Origin: Tiliqua scincoides | Taxonomy: Eukaryota; Chordata; Lepidosauria; Squamata; Scincidae | DNA length: 64,000 nucleotides | Direction of reading: 5' to 3' | NCBI RefSeq assembly: GCF_035046505.1 | Contig: NC_089830.1 | Span: 24,406,284-24,470,283 of the forward strand | In this document: positions 1 to 12,800 of the stretch, piece after piece | How the letters are laid out: the number at the start of each line of letters is the position of its first letter | Position numbering within the stretch: position 1 is the stretch's first letter | Position numbers and translations under genes: made by a program | The notes under the pieces: model-generated | What the model saw: only the letters and a program-made list of their open reading frames with translations | What the model was told of the DNA's origin: nothing | The model's database searches: none

Positions 1-623
1 TCCTCCTGGCTTCCTTGGCTGTTTGGGTCCTCTGCATTCTATTGACCGTGCCGGATTTCATCTTCCTGAACACCGAGTACCATTCCCGCCAGAACCTCAC
101 CTCCTGCTCCCTCATTTTTGTCTCGCACTCCGCCAAGGTGTGGAAGATTGGCCTGAGCATTTTCAACCAGGTGGTGGCATTCTTCCTTCCCCTGGTGGCC
201 ATGGGCTTCTGCTACATCTGTGTCATCCTCACTCTGCTACACTCCAAAGGCTTCCAGAAGCACAAAGCCCTGAAAGTCATTTTCGCCGTGGTGGCCGTCT
301 TCTTCCTCTGCTGGACGCCCTACTACTTGGTTCAGTTTGTGGGCATCCTGATTGACCTCAAAGTCCTGGAGGAGGACTGTGAGCGGGAGTCCCAGCTCGC
401 AATCGCTGAGGCCATCACCACCAGTCTGGGCTTCTTGCACTGTTGCCTCAACCCCATACTCTATGCCTTTGTCGGCATCAAGTTCCGGAACCGGTTCCTC
501 GAACTCCTTCAGCACATGGGCTGCGTGAGTCAAGAGTTCCTGAAGCGACACTCCAGGTTGCTGAGCCACCGGAGAGACTCGACATGGTCCGAGAGTACTG
601 AAGCCTCCTACACAGGACTCTAG
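1..623 (+). CDS. CXCR3: CXCR3 chemokine receptor, 3' part of the main coding exon (partial)
   Basis: This is the C-terminal part of a class A chemokine receptor; the window opens near TM4 and the reading frame starts at base 3. The sequence shows CWTPY in TM6, NPILYAF (the NPxxY motif) in TM7 and a tail ending RRDSTWSESTEASYTGL, very close to the Ser/Thr-rich tail of mammalian CXCR3 (RRDSSWSETSEASYSGL). The stop is TAG at 621-623. CXCR3 is a Gi-coupled plasma-membrane receptor that, in mammals, binds CXCL9, CXCL10 and CXCL11 and guides T and NK cells. The 5' exon and TM1-3 lie outside the window. Positions 1-441 match the truncated copy at 34960-35400 with only two differences seen by eye, one of them a Ser/Leu replacement in extracellular loop 2. 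Confidence 0.9.
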   Translation, partial: LLASLAVWVLCILLTVPDFIFLNTEYHSRQNLTSCSLIFVSHSAKVWKIGLSIFNQVVAFFLPLVAMGFCYICVILTLLHSKGFQKHKALKVIFAVVAVFFLCWTPYYLVQFVGILIDLKVLEEDCERESQLAIAEAITTSLGFLHCCLNPILYAFVGIKFRNRFLELLQHMGCVSQEFLKRHSRLLSHRRDSTWSESTEASYTGL

Positions 624-2513
624 TCAGCTCTGTGGGCACCCTGCAGAACCTGACTGCCACCGCCCAAGAATTCCATCGATCAAGTGCTGGAGTGAGTCAG
701 TCAATTGTTTCTCAGAGAGTTGAATGTCTTTCATCCCTGGGTGTCCACACCTATTTCTCTGGTACCATCTTCAATTCTGGTCAAGCAGGTTTGGCAGGTT
801 TTTCAAACACCTCTTTACAAGTATGAGGTGTTTACACCATAGGCTTTACACGAACCTCTTTACTAGTACCAATCATGGGTTGTGTATATACACTGTGAGG
901 AATTGGAAAGAGTTAAATATTCTTAATGATAATCACATTAACCCTTTGAATGATTGTACTGCGGACAACCAAGAGAACATGAGAACATGAGAGAACATGA
1001 GAGCAGGCCACAGGGGTTCCATCCGGTCCAGCATCCTGTTTCCCATATTCCCCCCTCCAGCTGCCCCTGGGAAGTCCACAAGCAGGGATGAAGGCAGGCT
1101 TTGAGATCAACCTTGGCCCCGGCAATAGGAGAGGGCTGGTGTCTCCACTGTCCTGTGAGCTCAGGGATATTCACCACTGGGAAAAGGTTACCCTGAATCT
1201 TTTGTTTCATCTTGTAGGGTTCTTCTTTTGTCCTGATGTCCTTAACAAACAGAATCTGTGGGTGCCTTAAGCACTTGCCCTCTTGACTCGTGTTCAAGAG
1301 GCTGCAGTGAGGGAACCATGATTTTGCTCCTGTGAGTCATGTGAAAAACCAGCACGGCTGCCTGCAGCCTGAAGGATGTCGACTCGATCAAGAAATGCAG
1401 CTGTAATGTTATGTGTTTATTTCCAGTAGACTTTCAGTGCTTTCTGGGGAATCCTAATTTCCAAAGGTGTGCAGAAATGTTTGCATTATTTTTTTACATC
1501 TGAAAGTGCATTAAAATTTGCAAGATTGATCACATGGGCTGCTTGTTTGTGTGTGTGTGTGGGGGGGGGGGGAGGCTAGTGAGATTTGCCTGGAGAGATG
1601 GGAGCACTTGGTGGATTGTGCGACAGGCAGGTAAAGAGAGCAGGCTAGAAAAACCACACATTAAAAAAAAAAAGTTCAGAGAAAGGGAGTAAAGATCCTT
1701 CTGCCATCTTGTGGACTATGTCAGATACTACAGATGTCCAAGTAAGTGACAAAGACCGAATATGCAACATTGTTGGGTGCTCATGCCCATTTCACCAAGT
1801 GGCGAGACGTTCCAGGGGCAAAGTAGTGCTAGGGTTGGGACTTCCCTTGCAGGAGAAATCACTGAAGGCACAAGGTGTCGTTGTTAAGTTTGGTTTACAT
1901 ACAAAGAAACACTGGTTTGAGCTTGGTAGGTGGCACACACACCTGCAATCTACACTGGTGTCCTAAGCATGTTAGCTTCCAGCTCTTCCTCTTGGCTCCC
2001 AGTCCAGTCTCTCCCAGATCACCCCCTAGTTCTCTGTCTGTGGGCAGACAGAGGTGTGTGTCACCCAGGAATCCGTTGTTTCATGAATGGGCTGGCCTTG
2101 GCTACTGGGAACAGTCATCTGTTGAATTTCTGCCACAGTGATGGACATATGGAGGGGCAGGTTTACAGAACTGGGCTCAAGGAACCCTGGCTACAGAAAT
2201 TAAGCAGAGTTAACTTTCCCCCAACACTGCCAGGAATTAACGGTCCTACAAGTAGAGGGAAAGGTAACACGGGCAATAACTCTCAGTCCATGTGATCACT
2301 ACTTCCCCTTCCTGGGCTGTTTCCCAACATTGTGGAGAGTTCAGAGTTTCCCCTCTTTTCACTGCGCACCGTCAGTGTTTGCAGTGCTGCAGAACAGGGA
2401 CTTCACTTTCCGTATTTGGGGTCAGGGGTGGGGCTAAAGGAGCAGGAAGGTGAGAGTGGATTCCCTGCCCCACAACCTGGCCATTCCAAGGAACGACAGC
2501 GACCAGAGCCAAC

Positions 2514-4253
2514 ATGAACATCTCATTCTGGGATGATGACACCTATGAGGTATGTGATGCTCACCCTGTCAACCCCCCAGGACCTCCACACAGTCAGGGA
2601 GTCTGTCGTTCTTCAGCCTAATTGGTCCTGCGCCAACACTTTCAAAAGCAGGATGACACGCATTGGTGATAGTCTCTCTCACACACGCATGGATTCTGTC
2701 AAAAAATAAGCCAATACGGTGGGCCCTCTGTAGCCATGGTGGCTCTGGGAACCCCAAATCAGCTGTTCAGCGGCAGACATGAACATCAGCTGCAGAAGTT
2801 CACGGAAGTCATGCTGACAAAACGGCATAAATTTGTGGAAATTGCATAAATTGAAGTAAATTGTGTCGATTTGCGCACAGTGTCCATTGCTCAAAGCATA
2901 CCTAAACGGCCTGCATTTGCTTAAATGGGCAGGTGCCAGGTGATGGTTGCTACAGCAGGGCATGTGAAACCTTTTAGAAAACATTTTCAATCCGTGATTG
3001 ATTAAATTTGCAGGTGTGGAGCCTGCTGATCAGGCAAGCCCACTATACTCCCAGCCAATCCCAGTTGCAGGATCTGTGGCCCAGTGGGGTCTGATCCCTC
3101 TGCCCTGGGGCCTGAGCCTCCCCATCTACTGCTCCCCATCCCATTCTGGCCACCTGATAAGGGACAGCTTCTCCTGAGGAACCCCCACTAACACGCTCTC
3201 TCTCCTTCCCAGTTTCCCACTGGGAGCTACCCAGACATTAACCCTAGAACAATCCCCTGCACTCGAGAGGAGGTCGGAGCCTTTGCACGCTACTTTGGGC
3301 CGGCCATTTTGTCCTTGGCCTTTGTGGTGGGACTGGTCGGCAATGGGCTGGTGCTGGCCGTCTTGGGAAGGCACCGGTGCCCCTGGCACTTTGCCGACTG
3401 TTTCCTCTTCCAGTTGGCCACGGCTGACCTCCTGCTCATCTTAACTCTCCCCTTCTGGGCCACGCAGTTCACCCAGGGCTGGGTCTTTGGAGAACTTCTC
3501 TGCAAGCTGCTAGGGGCCCTCTCCACCATGAACAGCTACAGCACTGTCTTCCTCCTGGCTTGCATCAGCATTGAGCGCTACTTCATGATCGTCCACGCCG
3601 TGCCGCTGCAGCACCGCTGGAGGCTCTCTCACATGTTGCTGGTCTCCGCTGTGCTGTGGGGGATCTGCTTTGGCTTGTCTGCCGTGGAGCTGCACTTCCG
3701 CACAGTGGCCCACTTCTCCCAGGCGAAAGCACAGCTCTGTCACCGGGGATTCAGTCCCAAGGAGGCAAACTCATGGCGTCTTGGACTGCGCTTTACCTCC
3801 TTCACCCTGGGCTTCTTGCTGCCCCTCCTGGTGATGGTGTACTGCTACTGCCGCATTTTTGCCCGGCTGTGCCAAGCCCGGCTGTTCTGCAAGAACTCAG
3901 CCGTGCATCTCCTGCTGCTGATCTTGGTCCTCTTTATCCTCTGCTGGGCTCCCTTCCAAGGCTTCCTCCTGGTGGACAGCTTGCAGCGCCTGGGCCACTT
4001 GGAACGAGACTGTGCACGGGAAAAGGTGCTGGACTTTGGCTTGCTCTTCACGGAAAGCCTGGGCCTGCTCCACTCCTGCCTCAACCCCTTGGTCTATGCC
4101 TTTGCGGGGATCAAGTTCCGAAGGGAGCTTTCCAGATTGTTCCACCGTTGGGACAGGAGTGAGGAACAGAGGCAGAGCCTCTCCAGCCAGGACCACAGCC
4201 TGGCCACAGAAGTCAGCACCGCCCGGGCTGCAGATTTCTCCATCATGTTGTGA
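2514..4253 (+). CDS. CXCR3-like chemokine receptor, copy A (2 exons, complete)
   Basis: CDS = 2514-2549 joined to 3213-4253, giving 358 residues. Exon 1 encodes MNISFWDDDTYE and ends at a GTATGT donor; exon 2 follows CCCAG in phase 0, the two-exon layout usual for CXCR3-type receptors. The acidic N-terminus with Tyr (DDDTYE, GSYPD) fits a chemokine-binding, possibly tyrosine-sulfated, segment. Seven hydrophobic helices are visible, with GNGLV in TM1, LATADLLL in TM2, ERY in place of DRY at the end of TM3 (both are normal for class A), CWAPF in TM6 and NPLVYAF in TM7. The LERDC segment before TM7 and the AGIKFRREL helix 8 place it nearest the CXCR3 family. It lies about 1.9 kb downstream of CXCR3. 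An AATAAA sits at 4678-4683. It could be called CXCR3b or CXCR3L; CXCR5 and CXCR1/2 fit less well. Confidence 0.85.
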
Positions 4254-5529
4254 AAACTACTGGCCAAAAGCGTCTCAAGAAGATTTCCCCATTGCTTTGC
4301 CAAGGAACTGGAGCTTCAAGAGCTGTCTTAGGGCTGTACTGAATATTCTCCACAGATTTCAATTGTGGGGGTAAAAAAAATTGTGGGGATTTAACATCCA
4401 GGTGTTTCCTGCACAACACTTAGAGTGAATACTCACTTTTTTTTCTTAAAGTGTATTGTAAGTCTGCTGGTTCTGCTTCTGTTCCATTTCCATGTCAGCT
4501 ACTGATCCTTTCTTCTCCCTAGAATAGTTCACGTGGGTGTGATCCCAACCAACCAGGGAGCCTATAGTAGACAGGGCAACGTTGCCCTGCTGTATAGCTT
4601 ATCAGTTTTAGTTATGCAACTATAGCACTGAGGGCGAGTGATAGTGACCGACAGAGAGAGAAAGTGAAGGTCATGTAAATAAATCATAAATATTATCAGG
4701 AGGACAGCCAAAAAATAAAAACCAGTGGAAAAAGAGGTCTGTCTTTCAGCACTTCTAAAAGTGTCCATTCACAAAAACACCTGTGATTTCTTTCGACTTA
4801 GATCTGTGTAGAAACAACAGAGCATGAATGTGGTTATGAGATTTGCACGCACAAAAATCCAGCACCGAGGCATTCCAAATTCTGGGACAAGCAAAGTTGA
4901 ACAAGTAAATGAATCGGCTAATGCCAGGGACTAGGAGAGGGGGTAAAGGGGGTAATTTGTACCCAGACCCAGGATCAGAAGGGGGTCCAGGAGTCAAAGG
5001 AAGGGACCTGGAAAGTTCCTGGGATCTGACATTTTCCTATCTCGCCTGAATTCACTGCCTGCGCATGATGCTGGGGGCACAAATGTGGGCATGCAATACC
5101 ACTGCAGCTGCAACTCATACACACCGGGCCCAGGAATGCATCCTTGGCCCTCCTTAACACACTGTCAAATCTGGGATGGAACAGGTCTGCTGCTGTAGCT
5201 CTCTGGCTTGTGGATCCCATAACCATGAAGGAGTGTATAGGAGCTCAGAGGCCCAGCTGTGGGGCTACAGCTGCTGCAGGAGTTCATGTTGGTGCACAAA
5301 GCATGCTGTCCATTCTAGTGTGAACCCAAATATGAAGATGCAAATTTTCTGCACTGGCTTTTCTATATTTCAAAGATTTTAAAGAGACTTGGGAGTGCGT
5401 TTGGTTTTCCGTATTACTTTATCTAACTGCTGGTGCAGCATGGTCAGGTAGACCTGGGCTCTGCATCATGAAGCCTGGTAGACCTGGGCTCCAAAGACTA
5501 TCCTGGCTGTCAGCACCCTCACCCTAAAC

Positions 5530-5664
5530 CAGGGGTGTCCAAAGTTTTTGGCAGGAGGGCCACATCATCTATCTGACACTATGTCAGCGGCCAGGGGAAA
5601 AAAAAAATTAATTTACATTTAAAATTTGAATAAATTTACATAAGTTTACATAAATGAATATATT
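5530..5664. mobile_element. hAT MITE, left part only (copy A)
   Basis: It starts with CAGGGGTGTCCAAAG, preceded by CCCTAAAC at 5522-5529, the same target-site copy that flanks the complete element at 51030-51485. The right half is absent and unrelated sequence starts at about 5665. Confidence 0.75.
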
Positions 5665-5719
5665 GCTGTGTAAAAACAGAGAAAGGCAGTATATAAAATC
5701 TAAATATCCATCACCGATT

Positions 5720-6187
5720 AACTTGGGCGGCCCATAGGAAGTCAGCTATCGCCACCTCACACCATCATTTTAAGGCGATTGCTCGGTTCCATTATGGTAT
5801 CGGTAACCAGTTTGTGCCTGCTGCTCTTCAGATCTTTAGAGCTAAGATTGTGACCCAATTGTTATATGGCGTCCCCATATGGGCTGCGGAAGCCAATAGC
5901 ACTCTGGACTGAGTTGCGGCCGTATTTTTTAGGAGGATTCTCGGAGTCCCAAATTCCATCTGGTTAGTAACGCTGGCTCTCGAGCTGGGAGTTCATCTCC
6001 CTTCAACTATAGCTTGGGCTTTAACATTTAAATTTTGGCTCCGTCTCCATCTGTCTCTTCCATCCGATTCCCTTCTTAATGACCTGATAAGAGACCCCTT
6101 TTTATCTAGCTGGTTTTATAAAATTGATTCCAAATTGAACTCCTTAGATCTTTCCTTGGAATATTTAGTGGACCTGGTTCTGGAAAA
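5720..6187 (+). mobile_element. LINE fragment, end of reverse-transcriptase ORF
   Basis: The forward frame reads FRAKIVTQLLYGVPIWAAE, then FRRILGVPNSIW, then LELGVHLP and LTFKFWLRLHLSLPS. This is the typical post-RT domain of a non-LTR element, at the same place as LLYG-type blocks in the LINE at 12745-17530. The frame has at least one stop, so it is a dead fragment. Confidence 0.6.
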
Positions 6188-6446
6188 CTTCTAGTGTGAC
6201 TGAAAAGGCTGATTTGGCAGTGACAATTCCTTCCACACTGGGAGCAAGTGTGGTCTGTCCCTGGTCTGTCCCCCTGGCTATGGTCTTCCTTCTTTGCCTC
6301 TTTGCCTCAGTTTGTTGGCCAAGTGTCTCTTCAAACTGGGAGAGGCCATGCTGCACAGTCCAAGCGGGACGCTCAGAGGCCAAGGTTGAGGTCCAATCCT
6401 AAGGCCTGCAGATCCCTCTTGCAGATATCCTTGTATCGCAGCATGT
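6188..6446 (-). mobile_element. Zinc-finger LINE, 3' fragment
   Basis: It matches the C-terminal end of the LINE copies at 40615-41299, 43747-46415 and 52103-52593 but is more diverged and lacks the last bases of the 3' end. It abuts the LINE fragment at 5720-6187. Confidence 0.65.
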
Positions 6447-6836
6447 GGTACATGGAAAATACATATGGAACATATGTATACATAGTGGGAATAAAAAGAC
6501 TTTCAGCAAGTGTGGCATATTCTGCCCCCCGCCCCCCCGGTCCAATGCATACTTACCCAGGAGGAAAGTTGGGTAACAAATCCTGGCCTCTCTAGCAAGT
6601 CTTTGCAAGTGATGTTACATTGGAAATTCCTGCAGCCCCTGTTGAAATCTCCAGCATGGTTTTCAAAAGTCACCTAGGGATTGTTGCAGATTCCTGGCAA
6701 CTCCAGCACCTTCCTAGAGGTTTAGCAACTCTGCAGGCACCTCCCTGAGATAGAAGAATAAAAGAGCCTGCTTGTGCTCCATCTCTCGTGAAGCTGTCTG
6801 ATCAGGGACAGTGTATGCTGCTGAAAAAGAGAAGCA
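6447..6836 (+). promoter_or_regulatory. Upstream region and candidate TATA box of the HSD17B3-like gene
   Basis: No gene or clear repeat is seen here. A TATA-like AATAAAAGAG lies at 6757-6766, about 75 nt before the start codon at 6837, which allows a short 5' UTR. This is inferred from position only. Confidence 0.35.
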
Positions 6837-9800
6837 ATGACTTCCAACAGCACGTTCTATCTCAACCTGGCACTGTCTATCCTCGGAATTATAACTGTTC
6901 TCTGTCTCCTTTGGCAAGCTGCTTGTGGCGTGGGACATCGGTTGAGGATTTATGTGCTGTCAAAAGAGTGGAAAGGGGTAGACCTGGCCAGCTATGGACC
7001 TTGGGCAGGTGAGTGCCTCTTTTGTGCCATCATCTCATGGGGAATGGAACAGAGGCTGAATCCTGTGCAGGTTCCCCGCAGCTCATTGATTAATAAGTTA
7101 GATTCATCTCTGAAGACCTTTAGATTGACTTAAAAAATGCATTCATTCAGTCATTTCTGCCCAATGTTGCATGTATGCAAGTGATCAAATGTGCATACCT
7201 GTGAGCTGGGCAGAAATGGGTTAATTGAGCAAGACATTTAAAAGAAATGACTTCTTAGAATACATGTTGCTATAAACCATGGCAGAGGGGAAGCCAAAAG
7301 CAGATCACCACTCTTGAGATGATGCCTGCTGAGACTCAGGAATGCATCCTCTCAAAACAAGGAGAGCCTGCCTTTTATCTTCCAAATGATGGTCTTGTTT
7401 GGATGGATATTGGTGCAGATTTAATTAATGGACTAAAAACTCTGACCCTCAATTGGCTCAGGAAATTGGATCCTGCACTTATTGGCACACGCTCTGGGTT
7501 TGCCTTGTTATCAAGTCTCTATTCTTGTTCTCACCCATTCTTCCGTCTCCTCTGTCTGCGCATTCATCATGTTGTCCCAGCACTTATTCACTCAAACCCA
7601 ACACTACTCCAACCCGATCCTGCAGCCTGGCTCCTTCACCAAATCTGTCTCCTGGGGTTTGTGTCCAGCTCTGACTGTATCCCCAGCACTCTTACTTTGC
7701 AGGGGTGGACATGTGCACCTGGGGTTCCACGGGTTGTATGTAATGCAGTTGGCACCTCTTCCTGCACTGAAATGACCTTCATGCAGAAGCCATTGTCACA
7801 AAGGGGTCCTCAGATGATGAACTTAGGAAGTTCTTTGGATTTCTGACAAGGATTGAACTTCTTGAGTGAAACTCTTCCGGGTGACATTCCTCTTGTTCAT
7901 AGCTTGTCCTTTCTGCCTCCTTTGTAGTGGTAACCGGAGCCACGGCGGGGATTGGAAAAGCCTACGCGCATGAGGTGAGTGGACTATGATGTTTGAAAGG
8001 ATCTTAGAAGGGTCCTCTTGGGCATGCTTAGGTTCATGTACGTTCAAGGTGTAAGCAAAGAGAAAGACACAAGTGATCCAGGAACCTTCCGACAGGAAAA
8101 GGAGCACAGCAGGCACTTTTCACACTTGGTGATTGGCCTTTCCTAGCCCTTTGCAACTAGTCCTTTGCAGCTAGTCCTTTGCAGCTAACCCTTTGATCTC
8201 CTGACTCTCCTTCTTGGCTTCCAGCTTGCCAAGAGGGGCCTCAACGTGGTTCTCATCAGCCGCTCCCTAGAAAAGCTGAAGCAGGTGGCTGCTGAAATTG
8301 GTAAGTGAGAAGCTGCACCTGGGAGGTGGAGGTGACTGGGCAAGCTGCTGGGTCCAGCTCTCAGAAATGGGACTCTTTCCAGAGCTCTGGGATCCTGAAA
8401 GAAAAGAATTAATTAAAGTAATTAAAGTAATTACTGACACAGAAAGTTGGAGCCATGTTGAAGGTTGTTTGTTTTATGATGATAGATTGATAAGTATGCT
8501 GTTCTTTTGCTATCTCGTTGTTTTTTGTTACAGGAAGAGTGTGCATTATAAGGGGGGAGGGCGGTAGTGGGGGATGGGGAGGGCAGACCAGCACTGGGAG
8601 GGGGCATGGACAGCGGCATAGGCTCCTGTTTGATCTTATCCCCCTTCCCAGGCCTGAAACACCGACATATGGCTCTTTGGACTTGAGCTAAAGATTTTGC
8701 TGGAGCAGATCCAAGTAGTCCCATAGCGGCAGTGGCTGCTTACTTCAGGGCAAGGGAACAGGTGTCTCCTAACATCAGGGAGACCTCCAGCTGCCTCTCT
8801 TTCCATGCTGGATACAGTGGAGGCCGTACTGGTGCCGCTGCAGCTCGGCACAGAAAGTTAGTTAGGATTTGGCTGTTCTGCTTCGGAGACATAACCGGAC
8901 AGGCTGTTCGGACCCCTGCAAGACTGGACACCTGCATGTGTCAGACAACTGCTCAGTGTTCCTAAGTCTGCCTGTTGGTCTAGTGACCTGTTCTGGCAAG
9001 GAGTTCCAGCATCTCTTTGCCTTCACTTCCCAGAGGAACAGCACGGCCGAAGCACCAGAGTCATCCAGATGGATTTCGCCGAGGGATCGGAAAGCTATGA
9101 GCCGATTCGAGATGCTCTGCAGGGCCTGGAGATTGGCATTCTGGGTATATGCACCTTTTCCTATTTATACTTTTTATTAAGCTTTTTAATCTTGTGTCAT
9201 GTACACTATGGGAGCAATCCTAACAGCACAATAGGCCAGCACCAGTCCCAGCCCAGGAGGGTAGCACACGTTAGCGCCTTCTCGGGAGTCGGCTGGGCCG
9301 GCGCTGGGTTGCGTGCCAGCCCACGGAGGCTGCATCCTGCCTCCTCACCAACATGGGTAGGGAGGGTTGCATCAGCCAAGCTTGGCCAATGCCCAGGCCT
9401 GGGGAGGGCAGGAGGAGGCAGGAGGGAGGGGTTCTGAGGTGGTGGGAGGGCGGGTGGAGGGTGGGCGGGGAGCAGGAGGCAGGGCTGGGACCCAGCTGTT
9501 ATGATGGATAACAACCCCGTTCCCTGGGCAGTGAGGAAGAGCTTGAAGCTGCTCCGTTCTCCTCAGACTTGTGCCACCTCCTGAGGTGGCATTCTCGGTA
9601 TATGCACCTTTTCCTATTTATACTTCTTATTAAGTTTTTTAGTAAAGCAACATGCACACTATGCGCACAATCCTAACAGCACAATAGGTGCTGAGGTGAC
9701 ACAAGTCCATGGAGACCCACTGGGGCCGTGGTGGCTTACCTGGGAGTAAGGGGAAGAGTTTCCCCTTGCCTCCTGCTGAGCCACTTCTGACCCCAATCTT

Positions 9801-12800
9801 GCGCTGAACTTGCCTGTTCCAATGCAAGATAGGAGTGAGCTGTATGTCCAGCAAGCAGTGGAGAAATCACTGGAAGTCCCTCCCACAGAGGGTCAGAGAA
9901 TATCAAAATGGGGAGAGGGTGTCAGGCCTTTGGCATCCCAAGCCCTGAATTGTTGTGAGCCAGGATGTGGCAGGAGGGGCCTTGATGTCCAGGCCTCATA
10001 TGAAATGTAAATTAAAGGAACAGCACCACTGTATGTGATTGGTAATCAGCTGCACCTGTTGCAGGTGCGAGCCATGTGAGCTGGGAGAAATGTGTGCTGA
10101 GTCACGTAGGCTATGGAGGAATGGTGCAATGCACCACTGGACAGCCAATCAGAGTGGGTCACAAGACTGTCTTGTGACTATGAGGTCGCCCTACTCTGAT
10201 TGGCTGGCCCCGGTATATATGGGGGCAAGAGCAGACTTCAGGTGTGGGTTGCTGTGGTGGAGTGTCTGTGTGTCGTGTTGCTGGTTTGTTCTGTGGCTGG
10301 GACTGTGCTTTATCGTGACTGTGACCTGCTGTATCCCTGACTTCTGGACCGTTTGACTGACTACTCTTCTGCCTGCTCCTTCACCAATACAATTCTGCAA
10401 CAAACAAGCCTGTGGCTGTTCTTTGGCTCTGTTTGGGATCGCCTGCTTCTTGTGCTCTTTCCCTACGCTCCCATGCCACTCTGCTATCAGGAAAGCAAGG
10501 GCTATCCTCCCCTGGTGATCTGACAGAGGGTCCATTTTCTAAAGATGTCTCTAGTTTTTTCATTTGAACATGTTGTGGTTGCATCAGTCTGGTGGTGTTC
10601 TGCCAGATTCCCAGTCCAAGCTCTGCCTGGAGAACTATGCCCACTTTTAGCTAATTAGCTCCCCTTCTTTCCTCAAAAGTGACCCTGGTTCTGCCCTGCA
10701 GTACTGCTGAACCCTACCACCAGGGTAGCTTGCCTGTTTAACCTACAGAGGTCCTCCTTCCTGCCAGCAGCCTCCCGCCACTACAGCAGCCCCTTGGTCC
10801 TCAGCAGATCTTGGGCACAGCAGCCAAATACCAGTCTTAGTGTCTCCAGTAGTTTCTGCTCCAGCAGCTTCCAAAGTCCATTCACACATCAGTCCATCAG
10901 CAGTTCCAGCAGTCTATTAGCCATCAATTCCTCAGTCCATTTCTCCAGTCTGTCCTTCCTCAAGCTTCCCACCTTCTGCTACCCACACCAAACTCTCCCT
11001 TTATCAGGTGCTTTTATGCCTGAGGGCTCTATTCCCTTCAAGTGGCTGCAGCTGTGCAGCACACTCTGCTGGGTGCCCAGGCCTTACCCTTAAAGGGGCC
11101 ACTGCTGATACCACATCTACCTCCTGGCCAGATCTTCTGCGATTCCAATACAGGTGGCCTCTAATTTCAACCCACATTCCAGCCTGTTGTCTTGAAGTAT
11201 GTGCCTGAGGTCTCTTTGTGCTCCTCTGCTTTGTTGCTGAGCGAAGGCGGAAGGGTGGTGGCTCTGACCCACTGGCCTTCTGTGTCTGTGTGACAACTCA
11301 CCCTCTGCTCACTCTTTTTACAGTGAACAATGTTGGCATGAACGTTCCTCTGCCACTGCGTTTTCTAGACCTCCCTGACATTGACAAGGTGAGTTTGGTC
11401 TCAGCCAAAGATCACCTGGCACCTCCCTGCCTGTCATCAGGTACCGCCATTTGTGCAATCTCCCCTGCACACAGTTGGTGGCTCAGTGCATTGTGACATG
11501 TTGGCTGCCATCCCTGGGTTGCAATCAGCTGAGCGTGTGAAGTAGAAAGTACAGTGCTCGTTTGTGGCTCCCCTGTCCACCACCCCATATTTCACAGGTC
11601 TCAAGCAGGCATGTAATGGGGCTCTTCTCAGGTTGAGTTGGAAAGTGCCCTTACATGCCCCCCCCAACACTGGGCCTTTTTAATCACTGACCCTGAGCTG
11701 CTGGGCTCCCCTTCCTAGAGCAAATATGGTGTGGAATTCTAACCTTCTTGGAAACAATGTTCAGAGAGGTTGCCATTCTGTTGCTGCAAATAGGGCCACA
11801 CATTAAGGGCGCAATCCTAACCGGCACTCATGCCAGCATAGGTGCCCTGGAGGGTCACAAACGTGCCGTAAAGCATGTTTGCGCCTCCGTGAGTGGGAGC
11901 TAGGTCAGCGCATCCAGATGTGCCAATGCGTGGAGGGAGAAACCTGACATAAGCGGCAAACGTAGGCATGGGGGTGTGAGGTGGGGGCGGGAGGGGCGTT
12001 ATTGGGAGGGGGAGGGCGGGCCCGGGGGCGGGCACACGGGGTGCCAGGGGTGGGGCCTTCTTGTGCCTTTGCCTTGTCTTTGAAACATCCCTCTCTTGCA
12101 TGGAGGAGCTAGTAAACACCGTGACCAAGGGAGTAGGTCTTTTTTAGGACACTATTTTGATTGAAAAGTGGAGCTTAACTAAAATCAATACATTTTAAAA
12201 CAAACCTTGAATTCAAGTCTTCAAGTAGACTCAGGCTCTACTTCTGTCAAATTCAGACTGTGGCCGCTCTTTCTCTCCACCTTTTACTAGCTGAAGTGTC
12301 CTGTGACGCTCCAAAGGCTGTGGAGAGATGCCCAGGTGGTCTGGAAAGTCAAGGCCCCCTTGGTCTCTCATCAGCTGCCAGAAGCTTTGTGACAAGACAA
12401 CAACCAAGACAGTCACACTTCTTTTCCTTCTCTTACAGGTTATACCTGACTTGGTGAACTGCAATATACTTTCAACATTGAAGGTGGGTGATGTATGGAT
12501 GGAAACGGGACATGGAAGGGGAAGGTGCTTGGGCCCCGTTTCCCATCACTGACTGTGTGTCACTGCTCTTGTTCTCCTAGATGACACAGATCATCCTTCC
12601 TCAGATGGTTGCCAGGTAGGCGAGGAGGGAATCTGCACCCCTCAGAATCTGCCTGTACAGTATTCCAGAATGACACCTGTGAGGGCTTCTGCTTCCTCCA
12701 AGGAAACTGGATTTTGATTGGGGTTGTCAACAGTATAGGAAAAAAGTATCATGAGCAGATGTCAAAATAGTCAAAATAGTTTATTGTATTAGCTAAAAGC

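Larger units (their letters stand above)
921..5664 (+). repeat. Segmental duplication, copy A (partner 46420-51163)
   Basis: About 4.74 kb that reads almost collinearly with 46420-51163 and carries a complete CXCR3-like gene with its upstream and downstream DNA. The left edge continues without a visible break from the CXCR3 3' flank. The right edge falls inside a hAT element, whose left half (5530-5664) is present and whose right half is missing. Outside the receptor exons I see no other gene; 1547-1572 is a short GT run followed by a G run whose length differs between the copies. Confidence 0.9.

Noticed and set aside
237-569. Antisense frames under the receptor exons (also 3126-4303, 48624-49801 and 35193-35396)
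   Set aside because: Shadows of conserved GPCR coding sequence; they repeat identically in the duplicated copies and have no domains.
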